From Cristatella mucedo (Eukaryota > Bryozoa > Phylactolaemata > Cristatellidae), in assembly GCA_009760855.2 (NCBI GenBank), contig WPIO01000048.1, positions 57,501-121,500 on the forward strand: a DNA stretch of 64,000 nt, given 5' to 3'. The notes below the pieces were generated by a model, which searched no databases, had not been told where the DNA came from, and saw only the letters and a program-made list of their open reading frames with translations. Within the stretch, counting starts at the first letter, position 1. Each line of letters begins with the position of its first letter. Below are positions 1 through 10,484 of the stretch, one piece after another. The translations under genes were made by a program, and so were the position numbers.

Positions 1-593
1 TTTGAAATTGGCTAAATCGTAATCAGACACGGGCTTCAGAAAGCGGTATTCAAGCCTTCAATTTATCGGTGGCGCATCTTTTGAAGTTTTAGTAATTTTA
101 AAGAAATCTCCGTGACTCTGCACAAGGACAGGATGTACGCGAGCGTTCTCGTCAAGTGTGCTCATAAGTTTCGGGCTCTCTGCATCGGTGAGTGGATTGA
201 GGCTAAGCCAAATCAGGGGGGAAAAAAATAAACTGCCTCAGAGAGAGACTTCTAAATATTTAGCCCTGCGCACGCTTTTTAAGTTGCGTTGATGGACAAA
301 CTCGAGTTCCCCTATATTGGGCACACCTCCCTTCAGCAAGGACAGTTGCTTAGCGTTCGTAATCGATTTTACAAGAAATCCCTTTTCGAAACGCGAGGGA
401 CTTTGCTCCACCGGAGTTTGGAGATGGCGCGGCTTGACAATCTGCACCATTTGATTAATAGCTCGCAGCGCGCCTCCCGTGGGCTGATGATGCTTGTAGC
501 CCTCTATTAAGTTACTTTTATGTTAGTTATATTATTATCAGTGTGGCTTGCTAATTGTTTTCGGAGAGCAGCCACAATATCTACCCGTCCACC

Positions 594-600
<7 letters not shown>
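1..600. other. host non-coding stretch
   Basis: Only short open frames with no recognisable protein. No repeat family was identified before the GA tract that begins near 603. Confidence 0.5.
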
Positions 601-602
<2 letters not shown>

Positions 603-686
<84 letters not shown>

Positions 687-690
687 GAGA
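603..690. repeat. (GA)n microsatellite
   Basis: An almost pure GA dinucleotide run with one interruption near 681. The Glu-Arg open frame across it is an artefact of the repeat. Confidence 0.95.
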
Positions 691-692
691 GA

Positions 693-818
693 ATCACTTT
701 ACGGCAAATGTAAAGCGCCTAGAGAGAGATTAAGTTCTCTGAGGGCGCTTTATCAAGTGAATTATTATTATTATTATTATTATTTTTATTAGAGACAGAC
801 AGGCAGACAGACAGAGAA

Positions 819-849
<31 letters not shown>

Positions 850-1014
850 AAGAGATAGAGATAGAGGGAGAGGATCACTTTACGGCAAATGTAAAGCGCC
901 TAGAGAGAGATTAAGTTCTCTGAGGGCGCTTTATCAAGTGAATTATTATTATTATTATTATTAGAGACAGACAGACAGACAGACAGAGAAAGAGAGAAAG
1001 AGAGAGAGAGAGAG
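693..1014 (+). repeat. 181-bp tandem duplication carrying LINE-type 3' tails
   Basis: Two consecutive units begin with ATCACTTTACGGCAAATG, at 693 and 874. Each holds the stem-like LINE 3' end (GTAAAGCGCC ... GGGCGCTTTATC), an ATT run, then GACA and GA repeats. The shared flanks show a segmental tandem duplication rather than two separate insertions. Confidence 0.85.
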
Positions 1015-1211
1015 CACCGTAGGGGCCATCTTAAAGTCTGGGAGATACATTCAAGTTTCTGCACCGGTATACGCAGCTAGGGCTGCTGTCTCCGTCATTG
1101 AAGCTGTCACCTCTCCAACTGTCTGCACGGCGATTAGTCGAAACAGCCCCAGAGTTAGGATCGTCTGAGAGGCCGTCTTGCCGACGGTCCAGCGAGATTC
1201 CTGAAGTGCAG

Positions 1212-1312
1212 CATTGCAGTCAAACGCAGCTCATGCAGACAAACGCAATATGGCAGTCAAACGCAGCATGGCAGACAAACGCAATATTGCAGACAAATGC
1301 AGCTCGTGCAGA
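1212..1312. repeat. short imperfect tandem repeat, about 17-18 bp period
   Basis: Units related to GCAGACAAACGCAATAT recur about six times with substitutions such as GCAGTCAAACGCAGCAT. The frame stays open through it, but nothing indicates a gene. Confidence 0.7.
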
Positions 1313-1605
1313 CTCGGCTAATGAGATTCGATTGCACTTCCGTCGAGCGTGCGCGTTTCGAGCAGCCGCTGCTTAGAAGCGGAGGCCGGAGGTCGGTGGC
1401 GGCTCGCCGTCCGATGCGCCGCCACACGTTGACGGGAGGGACAGCGTATCGCCGGGTGCATTCGCAAGCGCGGCGCTCGTGATGACGGAGCGCCGATCGA
1501 AGCGCTCCGCTGCTTCGCGGATCAAGGCTGGTGGCGTCAAACGTCGTGTGCGCTTAGGAGTCAGCAGAAGCGGTGCCTCCTCTTGCAATCGGCGCCGCGC
1601 CCCGC

Positions 1606-1912
1606 TTTAATAATAAAAATAACCGTAGTAAGACATGCGATGTAGCGCCCTCAGAGAACCCAATCTCTTTCTAGGCACTTTACATTTTCTGCAAAACAAG
1701 CACGGTAGAACGGTCAGCGGCAGCATGCTCAATGACAACAAGCATAACGTGGTTAGGGGTGACAGGCACAGGTTAAGCATGAAACTATGGCTAGTGGCAG
1801 CGTGCACAGTGTCCGCCCGCATAAGCTAATAAAGGACGAATCACATGGACCCGCCAAATGCTGTGAGATAAAGTTTAGGTGCGCTTTTAGTGCCTTTTAA
1901 ATGTGGTCACGC
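1606..1912 (-). mobile_element. L2/CR1-type LINE, 3' end fragment
   Basis: Read on the minus strand this is the same 3' untranslated region found in the other LINE copies. It has the GC-rich stem-like end near 1,645-1,690, then the segment containing TGTGCATGCTGCCACTAA-type sequence, and stops just inside the coding region. The copy is strongly diverged and 5'-truncated. Confidence 0.8.
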
Positions 1913-3100
1913 CAAGGGATGTCGTGACGCGATTTGGATTCGCATCTTCTGCTGGCGCAGAAGCGCCTTCCTCGTTTCCTTCGCCGCTCGGTCCGTCGCT
2001 AGGCGATTACTAGCCGAATCGGACCGAGCCGGACCGAGCGGCGGCGGAGGCGGCGCGCTCGCCTCCGAGGCTACTGCATCTCCGGTGGCGGGCGAGTCCT
2101 CAGGGGCGCGCGCACGCGGCTTCAGCTTTTCGGCTTTCTTGGGATTCTGGGGTTCCGCTGTCTCTAGCTGCTGCCGCTGCCGCTAAGTAGCGAACAAGCA
2201 TTCCTCCGCAGTCGCTTCGTGGCCCTGACTTTGGATGCGAACCGGGCAAGAACTTCTAGCTTCCCACCATTCGCTACGCGTTGACGATAAATAGCAAATT
2301 TAGCACTCCGCACACTTTCCAAGACCTCTATAAGTGCGCGACCTCTTCACAGAGGTAGCGGCATGGTTTTGGTTTCGCTTCTTTTGACGTGAGCAGTGTC
2401 GAAACAGTTCTCGGTAGTCGCGCTTGACGGCTCATACTCGGAAAAAGGCGTCAATTGTCAAAGGCTGCGCTTAATGGCGTACAAAGCAGATCGGACGCGA
2501 GTCACGGCCGTCGGATCGCAGCATTCCACTCGCAGCCGATTCGAGTTTGACGCATGGCACGCAGTCGGAACTCTCACACTCGACAGGACTCCAGCAGATG
2601 TGCGGGCGCACCGGACGCAGCCGTCGATAGCGGGCGCTGGAGCCGTCAACACAACGGCGGCGGCGACGGCGCCGCCAGCCCGATAACTCATTATTCGCAG
2701 GCAAAGTTCACTGGGCCCAGCTGGCTAATTGACCGCACGAGGGCAGCTGCTCGCCCTGCGAAGGTACGCCGGCATTTAGCTCGGTCGCGCATTACGGCGG
2801 TAGCGAGCGCTTTAATGCTCAGCGGCCTGAGGCCAGGGCAGGCCTACCCTCGGCGAGCCAGGGGCTGGAGGCGGCATGGTGAGTGCTGCGCTGCTAGAGT
2901 GCTGTCAGCCTCTCGACGGTGGCCAAGTGACGCGAACTACCGGCAGCTTCTAGAATCCAGGCAGCTATCGAAGACGGATCGCTAGAACGGCCCGGTTTCC
3001 GCTTCAAGTTGTGGCACCGTCAAGTTCCACCGACGTCACTTCTTCGACCAAATTAATCCACTGAAGCTAAAGCATTTTAGGACACTGTTTACAGCTAGAT
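1913..3100. other. GC- and CpG-rich host stretch
   Basis: Rich in CGG and CGC words, especially 1,990-2,190 and 2,480-2,900. Overlapping open frames on both strands are low-complexity (Arg/Ala/Gly) and look like by-products of GC content. It could be a CpG-island-like region, but no gene can be supported. Confidence 0.4.
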
Positions 3101-3121
3101 ATACAGCAGGCCGACAGATCT

Positions 3122-3180
3122 GAAGATATATGTATGAATATAAATATTATATATATATATAATACCTAAATACGCACACT

Positions 3181-3240
<60 letters not shown>

Positions 3241-3285
3241 CGTGCGTGTGTGCGTGCGTACGTGCGTGCGTGTGTGTGTGTGTGT
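3122..3285. repeat. compound AT / AC / GT microsatellite
   Basis: AT-rich sequence, then (AC)n, (AT)n and a long (GT)n run with CGTG variants. It lies directly against the SINE that follows. Confidence 0.9.
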
Positions 3286-3454
3286 GAGGTGAGGCGTAAT
3301 GGCTCACTAGGTAAGGCAGTTGCTTTCACGACGTCGGCCCCCGAGGTCGTGGGTTCGAATCCTGTGGTGGGCGATCCTTCATCGCCACTGCAAGCGGTGG
3401 TGATAGCCGTAAAGGCTCTTTTGTCGCTATACAAAAAGAGGCTGTTAAATCGGC

Positions 3455-3457
<3 letters not shown>
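3286..3457 (+). mobile_element. tRNA-derived SINE
   Basis: The head has an A-box-like stretch (TAATGGCTCACTAGGTAAGG) and a B-box (GGTCGTGGGTTCGAATCCT) at tRNA spacing, as in a pol III internal promoter. A unique body follows (TAGCCGTAAAGGCTCTTTTG ...), ending in GCTGTTAAATCGGCTAC before a (TA)n run. Related copies lie on the minus strand at 55,481-55,648 and 61,955-62,120. The body and the repeated occurrence argue for a SINE, not a tRNA gene. Confidence 0.85.
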
Positions 3458-3517
<60 letters not shown>

Positions 3518-3673
3518 AGTATATATATATATATAAGTATATATATCTGTATGATATACAATATAATATGTAAGTATATATATATATATATATATACTTA
3601 CATATTATATTCGACTCTAATATAGCATGAAATATATAAATAAATATATAAATAAATAAATAGCGGGGCCTGG

Positions 3674-3720
<47 letters not shown>
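3458..3720. repeat. (TA)n-rich tract
   Basis: Several long TA runs with GTAAGTATATA and AAATAAATA interruptions. The last run abuts the truncated LINE at 3,721. Confidence 0.95.
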
Positions 3721-3724
<4 letters not shown>

Positions 3725-4912
3725 TCCGTGCTAGGTCCGGTTCTTTTCACGGTTTATACTCTCCCTCTTGCTGATGTGATTGCCAAGCACAGTCCAGGCT
3801 TTCACTTCTATGCGGATGACACTCAGTTGTACCTTTGCTTTGATTCCTCCCAGCCTTCGAGCACCTCAAGTTATCTAAACTCACTTGCTGCTTGCATTGA
3901 TGACATCAGCACATGGATGGCAGCAAATTTTCTAAAACTAAACGATGACAAAACTAACTTACTAGTTATGGGAAAACCCAGTGTGATTCAGAAATTGGAA
4001 AGGCTGACTCTCAAAATTGGCTCTGCCAGCATATCTCCAGTTGAATCAGCTCGAAATCTAGGTGTGATATTCCAAAGCGACCTCTCGTTAGACGACCACA
4101 TCAGCTCCACAGTCAAATCTGCCTATTTTCAGCTTCATAACATTGCTAAAATTCGGGCTTGTTTAGATAAAGATACCACGTCCAAGCTGGTCCATGCATT
4201 CGTGACATCTCGTCTCGACTTCTGCAACTCACTGCTTACTGGCCTACCAGCATGTGCGATCAGGCGATTGCAGCTGGTGCAAAACTCTGCAGCTAGGCTT
4301 GTCTGTCGTGAGCGTCGCAGTTGCCACATTACTCCACTTCTCGCTGACCTGCACTGGCTACCAGTCAAGCAATGGATTGACTGCAAGGTTTTGTCGCTCA
4401 CTTTTAGGTCCCTTCATTTTATGGCTCCAGCCTATCTCTCCGACATACTCCCCCATCAGGCCAAGCATCGTACCACCCGCTTTTCGGAATCCAACAGTGT
4501 ACAAATACCTCGTACAAACCTCAAATCCTTTGGAGACCGTGCATTTAGTTCGTATGCTCCCAAAGCCTGGAGCTCCCTCCCGACCTGCGTCAGAACATTC
4601 CCTGACCTGACCACATTTAAAAGGAACTTAAAAACCCACCTATTTAGGACAACATTTAGTGGGTCCCTGTGATTCGTCCTTCACGTGCTTATGCGTGCTG
4701 ACACTGTGCATGCTGCCACTAACCACATTTGCATGCTGACCCTGTGCATGTAACCCCTAACCATATTATTCATTTTGTTTGTTTTTCAAGCATGATTTTA
4801 CTTACCATTTAATTGCATTTCCCTTTGCAGCAAATGTAAAGCGCCTAGAAAGAGATTAAGTTCTCTGAGGGCGCTTTATCAAATACATTATTATTATTAT
4901 TATTATTTTATT
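3721..4912 (+). mobile_element. 5'-truncated L2/CR1-type LINE
   Basis: An uninterrupted 314-aa frame (3,728-4,672) covers the C-terminal half of the reverse transcriptase from the [15 protein letters not shown] segment. It includes the catalytic YADDTQLY motif, a following LNDDKT block, and the thumb and C-terminal region (LDFCNSLLTGLP, LHWLPVKQ, APKAWSSLP, FKRNLKTHLF). The 3' UTR runs from 4,673 to the GC-rich stem-like end at 4,835-4,885, then an (ATT)n tail. The endonuclease and N-terminal RT are missing. It sits inside a (TA)n-rich stretch flanked by an inverted repeat. Confidence 0.92.
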
Positions 4913-4974
4913 TATATTTATATATTTATATATTTATATATTTATATATTTACATATTTATAGCCAGCCCCGCC

Positions 4975-7080
4975 TTATGACGGTTCTGCCTAATAGAATT
5001 CGGAGATAAGAACTCAGCCACGTCAACGCAAAAATCAAAACTTACCCAGCGGAAGGAGCCAAGGTAAAAGTGGCGGCTGCCGTCGCCGCTAGAAACTACT
5101 TTTTACCATGGCTCCTTCCGGTAGAGCGTTCGCGGTGGATCGAGAGTCGAGCTGCTAAGCGGAGCAGCCGGTAGCGTTCGAGGATTACCGCGGGCTGCCA
5201 AGGAAATGCGTCTGGCAGTACGCATGATTGGCTGATGTACACGTGATGTACGCGCGATTGGCGGCGGGAAGTGGCCGTGCGTCAATCCTGAGCGTTCCGT
5301 CGTCGTGCTCGCTATTGAAAGAGTCTTGCGAGTCAAGTATCGCATGTTTCCGCAGGCCGCTCGACGGCTTCAGCCTATCTCGCTCGGCTAGGTACAGGTG
5401 AAGACGGTGACGTCGGCAGCAGCGCAGGTATCAGTGCTAGTCGACGCTCTCCAATGCGGCGTCCGCGGCGGCGGCGGCTTTGGCGCTCCCCTTATAAGTA
5501 CAAAAAGTGTTGCGGTCGGCGCCTGCAGCCACGCGGGTGACGTCGGATGACAGAGCAGCCTGACGATAGGCATGCCTGAGCATGCCTGGGCATCGACGAC
5601 TATATAGTAAATGGCTGCTATCGGTTTCAGCTCTGAATGCACGAGTGGCAGCGTAGCCTAGGGCTCAGATCTTGAAAAATGATATTTGAAGTGACCCTTG
5701 TTCTCCCAACCGTCATCCTGCGAATATGTGGCCCTCTTCGGCTGGGGATGTAGACGTAGACTTACAAGCAGGTCAAATACCAATCGCAGACTCCTTGGCT
5801 GGCACTTGGTGCCACTGGTGCTGCCACCCCTGTAGACTTTCTGGAACATTGCATCGATTATACTAGGAACGCAAAGGGCACTTTTATGTCCCGTTCGCTA
5901 TCTGCGAGTGAGCCTATTTGTTTGTTTGTTAGATACAATGACAGGTGCTGCAATTGAAAAATATTTTAGAGCTGGCAAAAAATCTAAGCGTTAACACATC
6001 AATTTAACCAGTTATCGCATTTTCAGCGAATACCGCGGTCGGGTGATAGTACTTTTATGGATCGATTTGACAGGAGCAGTCTAATGCAGTAGTAATGCTA
6101 TTAATGCGCTCATCTGCCATTTTTGCACTGCCCGACAGAGGTACCCCCGGTGAAACTTTCGAATCAAGCCTCATTACACGTCTGATTGCAAGAAATTTCT
6201 TTGTGTGACTCGTAGCCACAACAATTGATGGTGTAGAGCACAGTAAACGACTTTCAACTAATTAATTGGCCGCAGCGAGGCGGCAAAAGAAGGAAATGAA
6301 AGCGAGTGATTTGAATGGAGGGGCGGTACGAGTGGAGAGGCTGCCATCAGTTTTTCTACCAACGCTGGCCATGTTCGCAGAGACAGCAGCACTGAGCCGC
6401 TTCGCGAGCCGCTTCTTGGCTGCATCGAGGCCGCGAAGCTGGATGTGGATGCATCGCCGCTTGTTCGTATCTCGCTCGTATCGTGCATCGTGCATTGTGC
6501 CGATGGCTTCTCTCTGCTGGACTCTGGCTCCACGTTGACAGGCCGTTAGCTACTCACTGTCGAAGACTGGGCTTATTCTGGCAATGATGCATTCCCTTCC
6601 TGGGACCTACCTATTCAATAAATGAGCATTATTCATTTTGGAAGCCAATAGGAATCTGACACAATGGGGCAGAAATAGTTCTGGGAATTATATAATCGCG
6701 AGTTGGGTCTCAGCGTAGTCAAATTCATACAGAGCAGTAGAGACTACAAAAAGCTCTACGTGAGATACTCACTACCTCAACTGCTCTCCTGACTCTGCTA
6801 TGCTTCCCACTTTTTCTTTGTTGCGTGAGACGAAGTCTGTTGGCTACCGAATGCATACCAAAAGCCGCTTAGGCTGTGAGTGTGCTATACAAAACTCTCC
6901 TGCGTAACACCCACATGGTCGTTATGAGTTTGTGGAGTTACAGATGGAGATACATTACATTTCATTACATTACATATACGAAGATGTAGATCTTTTTATC
7001 TGAATTAAAGGTTGAGAACGCACGAGCAATTACAAGACAAGTTCTCGAACTCTTGTGTGCGTGCGTGTGGGCCCATATGC
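4975..7080. other. host stretch without recognised genes
   Basis: Mixed composition. The part near 5,030-5,640 is GC-rich and could be regulatory. Short open frames on both strands show no family signature. A short CATTACATTTCATTACATTACAT run lies near 6,955. Confidence 0.4.
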
Positions 7081-7087
7081 CCACGTG

Positions 7088-7510
7088 TCAGCCTTTCCAA
7101 TTTCTGCATCACACTGGGTTTGCCCATAACTAGTAAGTTTGTTTTATCATCGTTTAGTTTTAGCAAATTTGCTGCCATCCATGTGCGGATGTCATCAATA
7201 CATGCAGCAAGTGAATTGAGAGAACTCGAGGTGCTCGAAAGCTGGGTAGGATTAAAGCAAAGGTACAACTGAGTGTCATCCGCATAGAAGTAAATCCTAA
7301 ATCGTGCTTGGCAACCACATCAGCAAGAGGGAGAGTATAAACCGTGAAAATAACCGGACCTAGCACGGGGCCCTGAGGTACTCCATATTTCAGAGGTACC
7401 TTGCATGATCTTTGTCCCTTCACGTCAATACTCTGGAGTCTCCCACTGAGATAGGACCTGAACCAATAAGAAAAATGGATGCGCCTCATATCCAGAGAGC
7501 TTGAAGCTGC
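7088..7510 (-). mobile_element. internal LINE fragment (reverse transcriptase middle)
   Basis: Minus-strand frames give WFRSYLSGRLQSIDV, KYGVPQGPVLGPVIFTVY and, in a shifted frame, the segment that normally follows the catalytic core (MAANLLKLNDDKTNLLVM). Both the 5' and 3' parts of the LINE are missing. A frameshift near 7,290 destroys the YADD region. Confidence 0.85.
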
Positions 7511-7838
7511 TCCGTGAAAGTGTTGCACTGCTCTGCCTGCGTCCTCGTACCTAAGATGCAGCTGCTGCATCCGGCTGGCGAGCCTGAAACGACGCTCGGC
7601 AAGTGCCGCCGCCAAGCAGGCCTCTCTAGATCTGTCCGACAGGACCAAGTCTTCGGGCACGAGTGTTTGTGGCTTTCTCGCAAAAAAAACACGGAAATGA
7701 CATGTGCGCCGCCACTGCCGAGCCCTGCAGCCGGTTAGGCTACGTGTAGAAAGAAAGAAACCAATGATGCGATCGAATGCTCCCCACCAGAATAGCGCCT
7801 CGCTATCAGGAAAGCCCCTCGCCTCCAGGAAAGCCCCT

Positions 7839-7843
7839 CGCCT
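7839..7843. repeat. left copy of the 5-bp target site duplication (CGCCT)
   Basis: Directly abuts the first base of the left terminal repeat. The same five bases follow the right end at 32,303-32,307. Removing the element and one copy restores a continuous local GC-rich repeat pattern. Confidence 0.7.
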
Positions 7844-8036
7844 TGTTGTAAGTAAAGTCTCGTTTCAGAACATTTCCATCTCAAACTTCTCGATGTTCGC
7901 TCACACTCACGTCTCAAAGTTTTTCGACGAAAACGTTCCGAAACTAGACTTTGCTTACAACATGAGTCTATTAGTTACAGTTTTTGACTCGATATTTAAA
8001 CAACAGACTAGTTTTTTATCGATATAATAGTAAACA
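7844..8036 (+). repeat. left terminal inverted repeat
   Basis: Matches the reverse complement of 32,110-32,302. The outer 119 bp differ at 9 positions between the two ends; the inner 74 bp are more diverged, with one indel. The outer 119 bp (7,844-7,962) are internally palindromic: the start GTTGTAAGTAAAGTC pairs with GACTTTGCTTACAAC at the inner edge, with 4 mismatches in the first 31 positions. Confidence 0.95.
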
Positions 8037-8067
8037 AATAATTGTTCTAATTGATCGTCTATACTTT

Positions 8068-8566
8068 TCAGGAGGCTAAGTAACTGACCAAGAGTTTTAC
8101 CTTTAAATTTCCAAGATTGTCAATGAAGTAATAATCAGTCGGTAATCTAGTAAAATATGCATAACACTTTAGGTCATCACCTCCACTTGAAGAAGTATTT
8201 ATAGCTTTTATTTCAACAAATACAACAGTTGGATTACTACTAGGTCTAAGAATTACACTAGATGCACCAACGACCATAACACTTAACAATAATATCGGTG
8301 GAGATGTTTTATTTGTACATGAATAAGATGTTGACAGATTTATAATTGAATTTAATGGTTTAGGAATCATTGAGATCGATATTACTTCTGTTATTTTTCA
8401 ACTCGAATTCAAATTTTTCAACATGTTTTATCTACATAAGATTTAGTTGCAACATCAGAAGGATTGACAAGATCAACAAAATTTGTTTTTGAATTTCCAC
8501 AAATAATTATATATGTTGTAGAAGGAAATGCTTTTAGTAATACGTCTCGTTTCATACCTCCATGCG
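8068..8566 (-). pseudogene. fiber-like protein I, C-terminal part
   Basis: Reading on the minus strand from the LINE edge, one frame contains a stalk repeat of the type seen in the other fiber genes (NFVDLVNPSDVATKSYVD). It then breaks by frameshifts and stops near 8,375-8,420 and resumes as a 100-residue frame (8,068-8,370). That frame is rich in Ser, Val and hydrophobic residues and is plausibly the receptor-binding head. The N-terminal part lies at 12,080-12,444 across the LINE. The role as a virion spike is inferred from the repeats, not from a recognised head domain. Confidence 0.6.
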
Positions 8567-9215
8567 TAATAATAATAATAACAGTGCACTTGATAAAGCA
8601 CCCTCAGAGAACTCAATCTCTCTCTAAGCGCTTTACATTTGCTGCAAAGGGAAATGCAATTGAGTGGTGAGTAATATCATGCTTGATAAACACACAAAAT
8701 GAATAACATGGTTAGGGGTGGCATTCATAGGGTCAGCATGTAATTGTGGTTAGTAGCAGCATCCGAAGTGTCAGCACGCATAAGCACACGAAGGACGAAT
8801 CACATGGACCCACTACATGCTTTCCTAAATAGGTGTGTTTTTAAGTTCCTTTTAAATGTGGTCAGGTCAGGGGATGTTCTGATGCAGGTCGGGAGGGAGT
8901 TCTAGGCTTTGGGAGCATACGAACTAAATGCACGGTCTCCAAAGGATTTGAGGTTTGTACGAGGTACTTGTAGACTGTTGGATTCCAAAAGCAGGTGGTA
9001 CGATGCTCGTCCTGATGGGGTAGTATATCGGAGAGATAGGCTGGAGCCATAAAATGAAGGGACCTAAAAGTAAGCGACAAAACCTTGAAGTCAATCCCTT
9101 GCTTGACTGGTAGCCAGTGCAGGTCGGTGAGAAGTGGTGTAATGTGGCAACTTCTACGCCCACGACAGACAAGCCTAGCTGCAGAGTTTTGCACCAGCTG
9201 AAATCGCCTGATCGA

Positions 9216-10484
9216 TCATGCTGGTAGGTCTGTAAGCAGTGAGTTGCAGAAGTCGAGACGGGGTGTCACGAATGCATTCACCAACTTGGACGAGGTATCC
9301 TTATCTAAACAAGCCCAAATTTTAGCAATGTTATGAAGCTGAAAATAGGCAGATTTGACTGTGGAGCTGATATGGTCACTTAACGAGAGGTCACTTTGGA
9401 ACATGGCACCTAGATTTCGAGCTGATTCAACAGGAGATATGCTGGAAGAGCCAATTTTGAGCGCCAGCCTTTCCAATTTCTGAATCACACTGGGTTTGCC
9501 CATAACTAGTAAATTAGTTTTATCATCGTTTAGTTTTAGAAATTTTGCTGCCATCTATGTGCGGATGTCATCAATGCATGCCGCAAGTGAGTTGAGATAA
9601 TTTGAGGTGCTCGAAGGCTGGGAGGGATCAAAGCGAAGGTACAACTGAGCGTCATCCGCAGAGAAGTGAAAGCCTAGATTGTGCTTGGCAATCACATCAG
9701 CAAGAGGGACAGTATAACCCGTGAAAAGAACCAGACTTAGCACGGAGCCCTGAGGTACCCCATATTTCAGAGGTACCTCAGATGATCTTTGTCCATTCAC
9801 GTCAATACTCTGGATACTCACACTGAGATAGGAACTGAACCACTGCAGAGAAATGCCATTGATTCTCAGGCTAGACGAAATGCGCTCTAGAAGAACTTTG
9901 TGATCGATAGTATAAAAATCTGCCGAAAGATTGAGAAAAACAAGCAGAGACACTCTACCCATGTCTGCATTCCTAAGTAGGTCATTGTATACCCTAAGCA
10001 ATGCTGACTCTGTGGAGTGATTAGCTCTAAAGCCAGACTGGAACTTACTAGCAAGGTGAGAAGTTTCAATATATGAGTTTAGCTGGTCTGCCACGACCGG
10101 TTCCAGTGTCTTTGATAGGAATGGTAGAAGGGAGACTGGGCGGTAGTTGCTCAAGTTCTCTTGGTCTTGTGTCGCTTTCTTAAGAAGTGGCCTGCCTACA
10201 GCTTTTTTGAAAGGTGCTGGGACATGACCTGAGGCTAATGACATGATATTGCTGTTACTTATGCATGGCAGCAGCAGATCAATGCAACGTAGGAGAAGGA
10301 CAGTGGGAATATGGTCCAGAGGACTTGTTGTATTCTTTGATTGGGATACGAACTTCAGGACTAGATCACTAGTGACTTGCTTTAGTGCAGACATTGAGGT
10401 GCTGCCAGGAATCAGGGAACGGCATTCTAATGGGGATGTTGTCATCGCAGGGATCGATTCCCTGATCTTGTCTATCTTCTGCAT
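9216..10484 (-). pseudogene. LINE reverse transcriptase domain (inactive copy)
   Basis: A 309-aa frame (9,555-10,484) carries the RT fingers and palm: NYRPVSLLPFLSKTLE, FQSGFRANHSTESALL, a Leu-Ser-Ala-Asp-Phe block where AFDTIDH is usual, GVPQGSVLSLVLFTGY, and the catalytic segment reading SADDAQLYL. Tyr of the usual YADD is therefore Ser. After a stop at 9,555 the next frame (9,216-9,554) continues with LKLNDDKTNLLVMGKPS, and the C-terminal region follows at 8,862-9,194. Substitutions at the catalytic motif and the breaks indicate a dead copy. Confidence 0.9.

Noticed and set aside
2396-2985. Overlapping GC-rich frames as a host gene
   Set aside because: Frames on both strands are similarly open and of low complexity, with no family motif or splice context.
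3286-3370. A functional tRNA gene
   Set aside because: A- and B-boxes are present, but the sequence continues into a conserved SINE body, does not close into a standard cloverleaf acceptor stem, and recurs several times.
8464-8670. Plus-strand frame at the LINE/viral junction
   Set aside because: It is the antisense shadow of the fiber stalk and the LINE 3' UTR.
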